Shown piece by piece: positions 12,947 to 26,295 of a stretch of DNA of 64,000 bases. Position numbers and translations under genes: made by a program. The notes below the pieces were generated by a model that was not told the origin of the DNA, did not search any database, and saw nothing but the letters and a program-made list of their open reading frames with translations. This DNA is from Mallotus nudiflorus (Eukaryota; Streptophyta; Magnoliopsida; Malpighiales; Euphorbiaceae): contig CANTUR010000899.1 of the NCBI GenBank assembly GCA_947683625.1, positions 1 through 64,000 of the forward strand. Direction: 5' to 3'. Within the stretch, counting starts at the first letter, position 1; every line of letters begins with the position of its first letter.

Positions 12947-13037
12947 CACCTTTTCTTCTTCACTTCTCTTCTTTTCACCAGTTAATTAACATTCAAATCA
13001 AACCTCATCCTTCATTCCCTATTAATAATCATCAGCA

Positions 13038-13955
13038 ATGGTTGGCGTTTTCATGCGTTCCCTCTCTTTTCCTAACAAAATCTCCCACCGCAGCCCGCCA
13101 AAACCACCCCTTTCTCATCATATTAGGTCCATCAGTCTTCCATGCAGATCGCACCCTCTTATTTCCCAGCTCAGAGATGCCATCCATGGACTCACAGTTT
13201 GGTCTTCTAAACCCGATACTCGCACCTCTTCATGGCTTTGCGATGGCTTGACTCGTCTCAAAATGGTCCACGATTCTCTTTATGATATTCTTCAACTTCC
13301 TCAGACTCAGGAGTCCCTCCGCAGCCACCCCAAATGGATTGAAAAGCTTCTAGATGACTTTCTTCGCTTTGTTGATGTTTACGGAACCTTCCAAACATCA
13401 GTTCTGTCCCTTAAAAATGATCAATTTGCTGCTCAAGTAGCTGTCAGAAAAAGAGATGACTCCAAAATTGCTCTCTACATCAAATCTTGCAAGAAAATGT
13501 CTAAAGAGATGTCTAAACTGGCATGCACAATCCGAGATATTTCAGGATGCTATGTTCCTGAAATGGGTAAAGTTTCAATTACCGATGCTGAATCAGTTAG
13601 TATTATCGGAGACGTTATCGAGGTAACACTATCGGTTTCAGTTGCTCTTTTCGACGGAATCTCATTGTCATTTTCTTCAAAAAAATCGTCATGGAATGGC
13701 CTTGTGAGCTGGTTGCCAAAATCGAAGGCAAAGAGATTGAAGGCTGCAGAAGAAGGAATTCAAGAATTTCAACAAGTGGGTGCGAAGTTTTTGTGGGAAT
13801 TGAGAAAAAAGGGAGATGAAGAAGTGAGAATGGTGTTGAAAAGAATGCAAGATTTGGAAGATTGTATCTGTGGCATTGAAAGGGGAGGTGAGAAAGTGTT
13901 CAGGAGTTTGATCAACACTAAGGTTTCACTACTCAACAGCCTCACAGTACAGTAA
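13038..13955 (+). CDS. DUF241 domain protein (BPS1-like superfamily), 305 aa, intronless
   Basis: Single exon, ATG to TAA, with no introns, as is usual for plant DUF241 genes. The N-terminus carries the family's hallmark sequence: a basic, Ser/Pro-rich start, then RSISLPCRSHPLISQLRDAI and a short LTVW segment. The remainder is predicted helical, with Lys/Glu-rich segments and a heptad-like C-terminal part (MQDLEDCICGIERGGEKVFRSLINTKVSLLNSLT), typical of the family. A mildly hydrophobic stretch (VIEVTLSVSVALFDGISLSF) lies near residues 196-215. There are no catalytic motifs. The molecular function of DUF241 proteins is essentially unknown; the BPS1 link is by superfamily only. The chosen ATG is preceded by a TATA box and a pyrimidine-rich leader. 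A 69-aa ORF in another frame from 13042 is a shadow. Confidence 0.92.
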   Translation: MVGVFMRSLSFPNKISHRSPPKPPLSHHIRSISLPCRSHPLISQLRDAIHGLTVWSSKPDTRTSSWLCDGLTRLKMVHDSLYDILQLPQTQESLRSHPKWIEKLLDDFLRFVDVYGTFQTSVLSLKNDQFAAQVAVRKRDDSKIALYIKSCKKMSKEMSKLACTIRDISGCYVPEMGKVSITDAESVSIIGDVIEVTLSVSVALFDGISLSFSSKKSSWNGLVSWLPKSKAKRLKAAEEGIQEFQQVGAKFLWELRKKGDEEVRMVLKRMQDLEDCICGIERGGEKVFRSLINTKVSLLNSLTVQ

Positions 13956-14626
13956 TTACAAAATGATCAAATTAATTGATAGAAGAGATTATGATAATTA
14001 ACTTTTTATTTTAACTTACTTTGCCTTTTGTTTCTTTGATTAAAGGGAAATCAAAACTGTCAAAAGTTGATAATTTGTCCCCTGAAATTTGAATAGAACA
14101 GAGATACTAGTGCACTGCACAGTTTTTATTCATATTAATTATCTGAAACTCTCAATTTGTTTGTCGTCCGGTACTTGGAAATTTTTTTGTTTGAAATCAA
14201 TATTGTGGCATCGTCAACAGCACACAACCGACGAAAACGGAGTCTTTAGAAGAGATGTCTTCTAAGGATCAGTAAAGACAGATCAATGCATGTGGCATTG
14301 AGTACTTGCCTCGCTGTTTAATACTGGTGGCATTTGCTCCTTGTCGTTAATATGTTGCATAATGTGTATGTATATATAATTTGAGGCACGGCCTGGCCTC
14401 GATTATACACACTCGAATTTGAGTTTAATAAAGAAAATAATTAAAAGGATACATTTATGAAATTATAAGCGACATTAATGTAATTGAACATGATGATGTT
14501 GCAACTATTTTAGATCAAATTGGATGTTGCATATCCTTTAACTTACCTTTTTTTGCTGTTTTTTAAAATGTTTCAACTGATACCAATAAGCATGTGTGGA
14601 AGATACATATCAACACTCAATATATT
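13956..14626. other. 3' flank of the DUF241 gene
   Basis: Includes the presumed 3' UTR. No other feature is supportable. Confidence 0.5.
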
Positions 14627-14993
14627 CACTACAAGGGAATGTGCTACAACGAAATTAAAAATTCAAATTAGAGACGCTAATTTAGCGTTCTTAAAAAAAT
14701 ATCGACGCATGTAAAAGTATCGTATTTTGTGTTGCTAAATTAACTATCGGGATTAAATTTGCTGATGAAATACTCTTGGATCGATAATATATAATTAGGG
14801 ATGTTTTTATATATCAGCGTTGGCATAACTTGTGACACTTTTTAAAAAAATTGTCGTTATATATTTTCACTACACTAATCGTAATGTTGTCATTTCAAAA
14901 ATTCATAAATAATTTGTATTAAATTTACTACACTAAACAACCATTGTGTCGCTAACATAATGTCATTATCTAACAATTGAATTTGTGATAGTA
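14627..14993. mobile_element. Non-autonomous CACTA-like element
   Basis: Begins CACTACAAGGGAATG and ends aatttgtgatagta, a diverged inverse of the CACTA end. It is flanked by the 3-bp direct repeat att (14624-14626 and 14994-14996), the target-duplication length of CACTA transposons. Subterminal motifs such as acgctaatttagcg and tgtcgctaac match the cgacgctaat-type repeats seen in small plant CACTA derivatives. About 367 bp, no transposase. Confidence 0.55.
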
Positions 14994-15991
14994 ATTTAAA
15001 TATTTTACACTTAATCAAATAAAAATAAGATACATATTTTAGTGCCACAAATTCTAAAGTAATGTATAATACACCTAATATAGGTAAAACTGTTCTTATA
15101 CAAAATTATTCATCAACTTCATATATAAATGGTGTAAATTAATTAAATTTTTAATATAAATTAATTAATGGACAATAATATATGTCACTAGTAGTGACAT
15201 AAATAGATAAAAAATTTTGAATTAAAATATATTGAGAAAAGGCTAAAATTTGAAGACATGGAATTAGACTGATAGCAGAGGAGGTTTGTGAGTTGAGGGG
15301 TTGAAAATGACATCTGAAAACTATCAATTCCAATGGATTTTGTATATGGATATGTCTTCAATTCTGACATTAATATGTCAATAAAATAGAGTAATGTATA
15401 TGTTGTTAAAAATAAAAATGGAGTAATGCTCAGGATCATAAAACTAATATTTCAAATTAAGAACTAAATGTCTCAAACTAAGCATATTCGAGAGGGAATG
15501 GTTAAAAATTTGAAATTTCTATCAAGATATCTTCATGAAAATTTAATTTAGATTGATGGGAAAGGGAAAAATTACCTTCATTTTATGGTTCCTTAAAAAT
15601 ATTATTTAAAAAAGAGAAAAAGAGACAAAAAAAAAAAAAAAATGCAGCAGGGCACGTTGATAGGTCAAGAACAATTGAAGAAAAGGCAGAATCCAGCACA
15701 TGGATGGTTAGAACATACAACAACTATCATGAAATTTTTCTGTTGCTATTAGCTTGTAAGAATTGTTTTCACTCATTTTTAACTTAAATTGTAATGTATA
15801 TTTTGTTCAAAAATTTTATTATTTTTATAATTTTATTTGAATTAAATCAAATTATTTAGAATATAATGAATTTTAAATAATTGTTTATATATACATATAT
15901 ATATATATATACATTAGTAAACAATTACGTGTGAAACACGTGAATAAAAAATTTATTTGAATTATGATATATAATAAATAAATAATTAAAT

Positions 15992-16033
15992 ATAATAATA
16001 ATAATAATAATTATTATTATTATTATTATTATT
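15992..16033. repeat. (AAT)n/(ATT)n palindromic microsatellite
   Basis: A run of aat triplets switches directly to att triplets, so the array is itself a perfect inverted repeat able to form a short hairpin. Confidence 0.9.
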
Positions 16034-16185
16034 GTTGTTAAAAATAATAGTAGCGTTATTTTTTTATATAACAATTTGATATTAACTTAACATAGTTATA
16101 ATTCATTATAATTTTCATAAATATTTTATTTAAATAATTATATGATATTACTTCAATATTTTTTATAATTAATTTTTCTCTAATT

Positions 16186-16376
16186 CACCTAATTAGAATA
16201 GAAAATACACTTTCAATTAAATTATAATTTTTATTAGAGATAAGATAGAAATTAACCTAAATAAAATAGGAAATATACTTTCAATTAAATCCTTATATTT
16301 TAGTTAATTTAATTTTTATTAGAGATAAAATAGAAGTTAACCTAATTAAAATAAGAAATAAATTTTCTATCAAATT
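16186..16376 (+). repeat. AT-rich tandem repeat, about 2.5 diverged copies
   Basis: The phrase ttttattagagataagatag, followed by aattaaccta and aatatactttcaattaaa, recurs with small changes. A partial first copy starts at cacctaattagaatag. The period varies, roughly 65-85 bp, because of an AT-rich indel. Confidence 0.7.
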
Positions 16377-18171
16377 AAAATTATATTTTAATTTATTTTA
16401 TTTTATTTTTATTAATAAATGATTAAATTATCTAATTTTTATATAATAATGAGTGAAGATTTTTTTATAATTTTATTTATCCTCTTCGTGTATATATATA
16501 TATATATATATGATCGGAGGTGTGTCTATATAATACTAAATGAGACATGATTTTGCCGGAAAGACGAATCATTTGAATCAATTAAATCATTCCTTCATCA
16601 TGACTTGTGCAACCAGATATGTAAATAATTTCGCTCTTTGTATTCAGATTGAGAGAACCAATATACATATGTATATATTTTTAATTTACAAGTTGGTCTA
16701 AAAATTGGATATTCTCCACCGCCATTTGACAACCCGTTTTAGCTAACAACTTAAATTCTTTAGCTATCCCAGCAGATCATAAAGCGAAGAGAGATCTAAT
16801 TATAACTAAGAAGGAAGTGGTCCCTTAACCTTATAAATGTGCCGATTTCTTATGCCAAGTCTCATTCAAGAATAATAATAGACCACAAAATTAAATTGCA
16901 TCTTTTTTTTTTCTTTTACAATTGTCAAATGATTGAATGTGAATGTCCTGTTTAACAATATTTTATATTAGAGTCTGATATATATAATTATATTAAATTA
17001 ATTGTTAAAAAATTTAAAATATTTTTTTAATTTTACTGTAAAAATTTAGCTACCTCAAATAAAAAAATAATTGAATGTTGATTAACTAGAGAAACAATAT
17101 TGTTTGGCTCCATGCATGTGACCGTGGCCTATACGGTCAAATTATTGTCTGTATACACAAAGCTTTGAGAGAAGAAATTCAATTTTATTTTTCTTTAGTT
17201 TTTAAAGCAATACATGTTCGTTTTGTGAGACCTAGTGACTGTGAAATCTTTTTTGAGAATTAACTTTATCGTTTGGACCACAGAATTTATTAGAAGTGAA
17301 GAAGTTGGACCACTCTGGCCATGCCTAACCACAAGAAAACCCTCTACAAATTAATGGTAAATACCGCTGATCATAATTCATTTTCATTTAAATGATTGGT
17401 AGCCCAATGGACACATGCTCACGTACTTTTATGGACAATAATTGATGTATTTTACAAGTTCGACAGCGCTGAAAACATTTTATTTTTATGAAATATATTC
17501 TGTTGGATTTTTAAATACATAACGGGGCTAGAAAGAGAAGGTAGAAAGTTGTATTTTTCATTTTGAAAAAAAAAAAAATTGAGTACCGTTTTCTTCAAAA
17601 CTGGGCAAAGTCGTTAGATTTTTCTTTTCATTGCATGCTAAATACATAACAAGGCTAAACCGTTGTTAATATGTACTGGCTATGGATTATTTTCTAATTT
17701 TTCCATTTTTTAGGATGTTAAAGTAATTAACAAAGTAAACTTTCATATATATTCTAAAAAGATAAAGTGGATTTCATCTTTCTGAGTAATTTTTTAAATT
17801 TATTTAATAATTGATATGAACTCTATCTAATATTTCAATGCTTATTTGAATTTTTTTATCCTATCCTTCATCATGTAACGGATCACTTGATTTAATGAGT
17901 TTGCTTAACTTGGTTACATCAATAATAATATTATTACAACCAATAAAGTAGAGGTCCGATGACCATCTCTCTTTTTCTTACCGTGGTGTCTATACGTATA
18001 AAGGATAATAATACATGTTGTTACTAATGACATGAATAATGTTGTTAATGATAATAAAAGATAAAAAATTTTACGTTAAAATTACATGTTTAGCCTCGTA
18101 TGCAGGGAAACTAATCAATTGGGAATTAATGATATAAAAAGAATTTCTTTCTGTATTGACATACTATTTAT

Positions 18172-18863
18172 TGGAAAAATTAACAGAGTTAACGTAATGA
18201 AATAATGTTTACAGAGACAAAATAAAAATTGCTGCAGAAATAATCAAAAAAATAAATAAATAGAGGAGGTTAAACCGACCAATTGATGAATAAAATAGGT
18301 GGTAAAATCTACCGTATAAATAATAAAAATGATATCAATATTTTAAGATGGTTCACCCTTAATTCTTGAACTATATCCATGGGATAAAATCTGAAATTTT
18401 CATCCACTATAAAAATAGTAGGTATAAAAAAGAGTTTTATCTAGATTAACACTAAATGTATACAATAAAAGAGTTTTCACTAAAATAATGACATTCAAAG
18501 TGTTTCTCAAACATCCAAAATAATTTTCTTCACTATTTTGTCACTCACCTATTGAAAAAAATTACTCCAACCCTTAAAACTCTTTCACATTCATCAAAAT
18601 AAAAAATTGTTTTGCCTATCCTCACACTTAAGCTTTTTTTCTTGCTTTTTATTTTTTTTCTTTACTGTGCTACTTACTTGTTTTATTCAACCAAATGCCA
18701 CAGAAGGCTATTTATAGTCATGGCTCTCCTTGCAAATCAATAAAAAAATTGATTTGCTTTAATTATTCATTGGCAATTTGCCAACTTTCTAGTACCAAAT
18801 TGATGCTTTCGATGCATTATTATTATTAATGCTTTGTGGTCTCCATTAGGAGGGACCATAACA
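18172..18863 (-). repeat. 3' LTR of the first Copia element
   Basis: Homologous to 22896-23619. Begins tggaaaaatta and ends accataaca on the plus strand. It contains the TATA-box complement tatttata at 18709-18716, that is TATAAATA in the element's sense. Confidence 0.85.
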
Positions 18864-18880
18864 ATTCTCCCACTCCCAAC
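18864..18880 (-). other. Polypurine tract (plus-strand priming site)
   Basis: On the minus strand this reads as a G/A-rich tract (gggagtgggagaatt) directly abutting the 3' LTR, the expected place for the PPT. Confidence 0.75.
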
Positions 18881-20990
18881 TACATTGAGTTCATCACCAT
18901 TCTGATGCCTAATTGACAGAATTTGAACTTTTTTCTTGGTAGAGTCGTCGTTAACATGTCTGATTCATTTTCATATGTATGGATCTTCTCAAGCTACAAC
19001 AGCTTCTTCTTCAATACATCCCGTATACAATGGTATCTCACATCAATGTGCTTCGATTTTGAATGAAAGGAGGAATTCTTACCGAAGTGGATGACACTCT
19101 AACTATCACAAAATAGCTCATATATGTCCTGCTAAAAATAAAGTTCATTTAAGATTTTCTTCATCCATATCGGAATAAACTCTATTTTAGTGGTAGATAG
19201 AGCAACACATTTTTATAATTTTGACAGCTATGACATAGCTCCCTTTATAAATGTAATCAGGTAACCTGAGGTTAATTTTCTCGAATCAACACCACTTACC
19301 ATATTTGCATCTGTATATCCAGCTAACACTAGTTTGGCATCTCCAAAACATAAGCATATTTTGGATGTTCCTTGAAGATACCTGAAAATCCATTTAACTA
19401 TAGCTCAAATGTTCCTTTCCAGGATTTGAAAGGAACCGACTCACAACTCCAACTGAGTGTGCAATATCTGATTGTGTACACATCATGACATACATCAAAC
19501 TATTAAGTGCTGAAACATACGGAACTCTATCCATCTCTTTCTTCTCTTTATCTATGGAAGGGCATTACTAAGAAGTCAATCTAAAGAGATTATCAAGAGG
19601 ATAGCTACCCACTTTAGCATTGTACATGTCAAACCTCTGAAGTACCTTCTCAATGTACTTCTCTTATGACAACCATAGTTTCTTGTTACCTCTGTCTCTG
19701 ATAATTTTCATGCTAAGAATCTACTTTGCTGGTCCCAAGTTTTTCATGGAAAAACACTCAACTGTTTTTTCAAGCTATTGATTCTGGAAATATTTTGACC
19801 AACAATCAATATGTCATCCATATAGAGCAATAATATAATAAAATCATCATTAGAGAATTTTTGGACAAAAGCATAATGGTCTGAAGTGGTCTTTTTATAG
19901 TCTTGCTCCCCTATAATAGACTTAAACTTCTTATGCCACTTTCTAGGTGCTTGTCTCAAGTCGTATAAGTTTTTTCTCAATTTACAAACATAGTCCTCTT
20001 TTTCCTTTTCTTTAAAACCCTTTGGTTGCTCCATGAATATTTCTATTTCTAAATCACCATGAAGGAAGGCAGTTTTAACATCCATTTGCTCGATCTCCAT
20101 ATCAAAACTTACTACTAAACCCAGCACAGTACGAATGGATGTCATCTTCATGACTAGAGAGAAAATCTCATCAAAGTGGATACCCTTTTTTTAGTTGAAG
20201 CCTTTTACAACTAGTTTAGCTTTGAATCATAGCCGAAGATTGTGTTCTTCATGCTTGATCTTGAACACCTACCTATTCTTCAAAGCTCTTTTGCTTTCAG
20301 GTAACTTTACCAACTTAAATGTCTTGTTCTTATGCAGAGATTTCATCTCATCTTACATGGCTTTAAACCATTTCTACTTGTGTTTATCATTTGTAGCTTT
20401 TTCAAAGCTTTATGGCTCTCATTCATCAGTTAGTAACACGAACTGGTCTCTAGGATATCTGATAAAAGGTTGTCTAATTCTATCAGATCTCCTCAATGGC
20501 ACTGGAGAAACCTCATCTACTAGTAGTTGATTATGAACACCATCATCATCATTTTCAGATGCAATCTCAATGGGAGTATCTTCATCACCTAAATTTGGTG
20601 GAATAACTTCATCTTCATTTTTAACTTCCTTTAGCAGCATTGCTGGAGGAACTAACTTCAAATTTAAATCATCATCAGAGCTGGGGATATTCTTCTCAAC
20701 TTTGGCAATATCTTTAATTGTGTTGTCTTCAATAAACACAACATCACGGCTTCTGACAAGCTTTTTTTGTACTAGATCATAAAATATATAGTCAAGTTGA
20801 TCTTGACCATAGCCAATGAATACATATTGTTATATTTTGACATTAAGATTGGACCTCTCATCCTTAAAAATATGCACAAAGACTTTACACCTAAAGACCT
20901 ACAGATGACCATAGGAAACATCTTTTCCTGACCAAACCCTTTCTGGAGTGTTAGACTATAGAGAAACACATGGTGAAAAGTTCAACAGAT
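18881..20990 (-). pseudogene. Copia reverse transcriptase/RNase H remnant
   Basis: The clearest block is 19744-20151 on the minus strand. It contains MDVKTAFLHGDL, a KNLYDLRQAPRKWHKKF-type segment and the catalytic YMDDILIV box, all diagnostic of Copia reverse transcriptase. A segment at 20419-20739 (RRSDRIRQP, with an acidic lead-in) is the usual linker between integrase and RT. The RNase H part, towards 18900, is broken by stops. Not functional. Confidence 0.85.
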
Positions 20991-22100
20991 GCACTATTAT
21001 AAGTAGTGTTTCACCCTAAAATGTCTTAGGCAGCTTTAAATATGAGAACAAAGATCTAACTCTCTTCATCAAAGTCTTATTCATCCTCTCAGCTGAACCA
21101 TTCAACTGTAGCATCTTTGGAGGTGTCGTTTAATGTCAAATGCCACGCTCTTTACAATAAGCATTAAATGATCCAAAATAGTCTCTACCATTGTCTGTTC
21201 GAATGCACTTCAGTTTCTTGCTAGTTTGTCTCTCCATTAGGTTATGAAATTTCTTAAAGACATTTAGCACCTGATCTTTTTACTTCAAGGTGTATACCAC
21301 GTCTTTTGAAAGTGATCATTAATAAAAGTCATAAAGTACTAACAACCACCAAGTGACTTTGGCATTGGCTCACACAAGTCTGAATGAATTAAATCCAACA
21401 CATTCTTTATTCTGAAAGGAGGAAAACTCTTAAATGTAACCCTATTTTGCTTTCCTGCAAGACAATCGGCACATTTCTCCAGATGCACAAGATCTACTTC
21501 AGATAACATATTTTTCTTAGCCAGCACTGTCATCCTTTTCTCACTTATGTGGCTGAGTCTTCTATATCATAACTCAATTATAATGCCTTTCTCTATGGCA
21601 TTCACCATGTCTTTGGAGAGATTTACATGCATAAAATATAGTGCTAAGTCTTTTTTACCTCTAGCCACCACTAGGAGCCTTTAGTGAGTTTCCATTAGCC
21701 ATTATGGAAGGTGTTGCAAAAGCCTTCATCATTAAGCTTGCCTGCTAAGATCAAATTCATGTAAATATCTAGAACATATATAACATTCTTCAATACTAGT
21801 CTTATGTCATTCTTTGTTTCTAAATACACATCTCTTTCACCAGCAACTCTTATTCGATTGCCATTTCCTATCTTTACAAATCCAAAATCTCTTGGAATGT
21901 AGGATGAGAAGAATTCTCTACAAGATGTAGCATGAACAAAAGCACCACTGTCAATCACCCAGTTGGTCTCATGGGTAGCAAGATTAATAGTATCATCATA
22001 AAAAAGGACATTGGATTCTTCAAGAAGATTAGCTTCATCATCATCATTGTTATCGTCTTTCTTTATATTTTTGCTTTTGTTCTTGTCTTGGTCCTTCTTG
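20991..22100 (-). pseudogene. Copia protease and integrase remnant
   Basis: 21695-21958 (minus) shows the aspartic protease start, MIDSGAFVHAT, with the DSGA triad, then a GNG segment. 21339-21533 shows the GAG-pre-integrase/integrase start, with HLEKCADCLAGKQNRV (zinc-binding H...C-x2-C) and DLIHSDLCEPMP, which holds the first catalytic Asp. The rest of the integrase is fragmented by stops. Confidence 0.85.
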
Positions 22101-22880
22101 AACTTTTGATAGAAATTTTTGATGTGGCCTTTCTTTTTGCATTTTTAGCATTCAACATTGGCATACTTGTTTGACTTTTCTCTGCTATTGTCTCTTTACT
22201 TTGAGCTTTGAGTCTCACTTCTCCCTTTGGAATTTACAATAAGGATATCTGATTGTGTTGAAAAGGCACCTTTTGATCTACGTCTCATCTCTTCATTTAG
22301 AATACCGCTTTTGATAAATTTTATATTCACTACACCGTTTGGTGCAAAGTTTGTAAGTGAAATCTTTAAAGTCTGTCATAACTCTAATAGAGAAGCTAGC
22401 ACCATAAGAGTAAGAATTTCATTGTCAAATTTTATGTCCATACTGGACTACTAATCCATGATCCCTTGCACCTCATTCAAGTGATCGACAACAGAAGAAC
22501 CTTCTCGATATTTTATATACATTAATTTTGTCAAATAAAATAATTTGTTATTATCGATCTTTGAAGCGTATAGCTCCTCAAGCTTGTTCCACAATGTTTG
22601 TGCATGAGTTTCATTACAAATATAGTTGTACACATTGTCTTAAACAAATTGCTGGATGAAGCCACACACTTGCTCATGCTCAAATGCCCATTAGTCATCC
22701 GTCTTGACTTTGGGTTTTGTTATAGCAAAAACTAGTAAATACAACTTCATTACAAATAGGAGATGTTTCATCTTATTTCTCCATATGTGGTAATTTGTGC
22801 CATTTAAACTTACCATCTTACTAGTATTAGCCTCCATTGTTATAATATTTAATAATACCTTCACAACAACAACCAATAAC
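22101..22880 (-). pseudogene. Copia gag remnant
   Basis: 22691-22891 (minus) carries the conserved gag start, LNGTNYHIWRNKMKHLL. 22451-22633 carries AQTLWNKLEELYASK and the following UBN2-type helices. The two parts are separated by stops and frame changes. A Cys/Lys-rich stretch near 22110-22160 is a degraded zinc knuckle region. Confidence 0.8.
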
Positions 22881-22893
22881 TTTAATACCACTT
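22880..22893 (-). other. tRNA primer-binding site
   Basis: Just inside the 5' LTR, the minus strand reads gtggtattaaagtt. This is close to the complement of initiator tRNA-Met (tggtatcagagc) used by plant Copia elements. Confidence 0.65.
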
Positions 22894-22895
22894 AT

Positions 22896-23619
22896 TGGAA
22901 AAATTAACAAAGTTGACATAGTAGAATAATGTTCATAGAGAAAAAATAAAAATTATTGTAAAAATAATCAAACAAATTAATAAATGGAGGTGGTTAAACA
23001 AACCAATGAGTGAATAAAATAGGCAATAAAAGTTATCGTATAAATAAAAAAAAATGACATCAATATTTTAATGTGGTTCACCCTTAATTCTTGGGCTATG
23101 TCCATGGAACAAAATCTGAAATTTTCTTCCACTATAAAAATAGTAGGTATAAAAGAGAGTTTTCTCTAAATTAACACTAGAAATACAAAATAAAAGTTCT
23201 TACCAAAATAGTGACACTCAAAGTGTTTTTCAAACATTCAAAATAATTTTCTTTACTAATTTGTCATTTACCCATTGAGAAAAATTTTTCGAACCCTTAA
23301 AACTTTCTCACATTCATTAAAGTAAAAAATTACTTTAGCTATCCTTATAAATACATATCTCATACTTGAACTTTTTCTCTCGCTCTTTATGTTTTTCTTT
23401 GCTATGCTGCTTGCTTGTGTTTATTCACCCAAATGCCATGGAAGGCTATTTATAGGCTCTCCTTGCAAATCAATAAAATAAATTATTTTACTTTAATTAT
23501 TCATTTGGCAGTTTGCCAACTTTCTAGCATCAAATTGATGCTTTTAGTATATTATTATTATTAATTATTTTTATTTTTATATTAATGCTTTGTGGTCTCT
23601 ATTGATAAAGACCACAACA
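22896..23619 (-). repeat. 5' LTR of the first Copia element
   Basis: Partner of 18172-18863. Ends accacaaca. The TATA-box complement tatttata lies at 23447-23454. An AT-rich expansion (attattattattaattattttt) near 23552-23580 explains most of its extra length. Confidence 0.85.
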
Positions 23620-26295
23620 TTATTTATGGCGTTACTAATGACAAAAATTATTATCCATATATGTATGTATGCATATGTGCACCCACGTATATAGTAAGTT
23701 TAGAGTGAAAAAGAGTGTGAGCATCCATGATCGGTAGACGGTGATAATGGTGGGGAAACACTATAGATAAGAATCATGTGGAGTTACAAAAATAGAATTT
23801 TCGAGCATGCTGCTGAGACTGCATATTCTATACATATGGCAATAGCTAGTGAAAAAAAGAATTTCTTTTCCTAGGAATTAGGACAGATTGAAGCTTAGAA
23901 TGGGGAAACATGATCCTGATCAGATCATCTACTTACTGCCTCAAAAACACAAAAACAAAGTAGTAGAAAATTGAGAATAATATTAATTAATAAAATTAGA
24001 CAATGGATGAGACAAGCCCTACTGAGTTGGAATTCCACTCCTCAAACCCTCCTTTTAAGATAGAATCTGATTCAAATTCCCCATCATCACTCTTTACTTT
24101 TCTTCAATCCTACATACCTTTACAGTACAATATGGTGGATAAAATTCTTCACTTTTTAGATTCACCTTTATAGTATATACCCTTTACTTCTGATTGTTCA
24201 ATATATATATATATTACACATACATTTAATTAAGACTTGAAGCCATGCCCTTTAGCCCAAACTACACAGAAATTGCATGCATTAATTAATTCCCCCTAAA
24301 CATATATGCATTTGTGTTGTTAGCTTTTTTACTATACAGCTTTTAAAGCTTTCACGAACCCAAGAGTACAATCTTATACTATATAGAGAGAGCGATATAA
24401 TTGAAGTGTTGACAATTTTTTTAGCTATCATTCATAAACAAACAAAACGAACAAATCATAATTAGCATTATTGTTATGTGTTGGTTTGAAAAGCAAAATC
24501 TGCTTTTTGGATATGTCAAATCCTCCATCATCTTTATGCCATATAAATGTAATTGAAACGTTATGATTATTATGCATATTTATGTACGGAAAAACTATTT
24601 TCTACACCTAAATATAATATATACAATAATTGGATGTACAATATAAGAATATGAATTTTATTTTTATTAGTTAATTATAAAACACTTAATTTATATATCG
24701 TGCAGTTAAGTTAATTGTAAAGTGTAATACAGTTTTGTAAGTATGACGATAGTGAACTAATTAATTAGCTCTTAGGCCACACGAGTATCGTTTCATATTC
24801 AATTGAACGTTATATAACTACAATGGGTGGAGAATAAGCATGCTAATTAAAATCTAATAGAGACAAAATGGTAAATCATTAATTTGCATCCATTAATGTA
24901 TTAATTGTCGTGTCGAATCAATTACTATAACGGTAATAATAGATAGGGTACTCATGCGGAAAGAGATTGCTATAATGCAGCAATAATAGCAATTAGGTGA
25001 CACCACTTATGTACCTAATTGCACCCACCCAGCGCCCAAGTTCTAACTACCTAATGATGTTGATATATAATACAGTCGCTTCAAGTAAAGATAATTAATA
25101 ATTAAGCTATTCATGGCAATGTAAAAGTTCCACTTTTTGAGTTCCATGTAGACGAATAATAAAATCATGATAATACTATATTATGCTTGTACGCTACTTT
25201 AATTTGGTTGCATATACATACCATGCATATTTATCAAAGAGAAAATGTGCTGACATGAGTAGATCTTTTTAAACAAATTTCGAACCATATATGGGTTAAA
25301 TGCAGCTGTGAGACCAACAATATATTAGGTCTCAGGTTCACATTTATTTATTTTTTTAATATAATACCTCTAATAGTAAGTAGACATAAAAAGTTTCAAT
25401 TAATTCAGAATTCAAGCCGGATAGATTCACAAAAAAGATAAATATTCTCTGGTATTTGTATTACATTTACTTATTTAAGTGGCAAAAAAATTAATTTTTT
25501 TAAAATTAATTTGTAAATTCAACTTTTATACATAAAAAAAAATGTTGAAAGAGTTTTGCGTTTCTTATAAAGTCCATTCAATTCAAATTTTTTAAGTTCA
25601 TTCAATTCAAATTTTTGAATAAAAAAAACCCTTACAGCTATTAGATATCAAAAATTTATTAAATACAAAGAAAAAACAATTAAAAATATATGTGTTGCAA
25701 AAATAAAATTATATCAATCATTTTGAAAAATATTGGAAAAGATGATTAGTGTCATCTTAATTCACATTTTAATTTAATATCTTACTATAATGATAAAAGG
25801 TGAAATTATTTAAAATAGATTTCAAATTGAAGCCTTTTGATGAAGCTTTTTGTTTTATTGCTTGAGATATGAAAGTTAGGAGAGTAGTGGTGAATTTTCC
25901 ATTTTGTTACTTTCGTGCTCAGGGTCGTGGGTCCGAATCCAGAGCAATCAAAGCAATGAAAGTAACAAAAGAGGAGGAAGAAATAGGAAAGAATCAACGT
26001 ATACTTGTGTCAAAAATGTAAATATGAGAAACCGAAATTTAAGGGCCATATATGGATACTAAAGAGACGTTATGTTTTTGTGCCTATCCCGCCATACCTC
26101 AGTTTCATTCTCCACGGTCCATTAAAGCTCACTACCATACTTACTGTACTCTCACTACACTTTACTTCCATAATTTAATTTATGCACAATGACCCATTAA
26201 AGATCAAATGCACAAAAAACATTCCTTTTCTTGTTCTTTATTCTCTCTGCTTTCTGTTCGATCGGTTTTGCAGTTCTTGAACTGAAACGCCTCTT
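23620..26295. other. Intergenic region upstream of the DUF630/632 gene
   Basis: No gene. AT-rich with a short hairpin at 25902-25970, listed separately. The last 250 bp presumably hold the promoter and leader, but no convincing TATA box is seen. Confidence 0.5.
25902..25970. repeat. 13-bp perfect inverted repeat with a 43-base loop
   Basis: ttttgttactttc at 25902-25914 pairs with gaaagtaacaaaa at 25958-25970. Complementarity continues imperfectly outward through pyrimidine and purine runs. The loop contains gggtccgaatcc, which resembles a tRNA B-box. Confidence 0.7.

Larger units (their letters stand above)
14997..18171. other. Gene-free AT-rich stretch
   Basis: No gene found on either strand. 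It contains microsatellites and a three-copy AT-rich tandem repeat, listed separately. Confidence 0.6.
18172..23619 (-). mobile_element. Ty1/Copia LTR retrotransposon, decayed
   Basis: Complete outline of about 5.45 kb. Both LTRs run TG...CA on the plus strand, the polypurine tract and tRNA primer site lie just inside them, and gag, protease, integrase and reverse transcriptase/RNase H remnants sit in Copia order, all on the minus strand. All frames carry stops and frameshifts, so the element is not autonomous. The LTRs differ by many substitutions and indels (692 against 724 bp), implying an old insertion. The flanks (tttat left, ttatt right) are at best an imperfect 5-bp target duplication. 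Confidence 0.9.
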
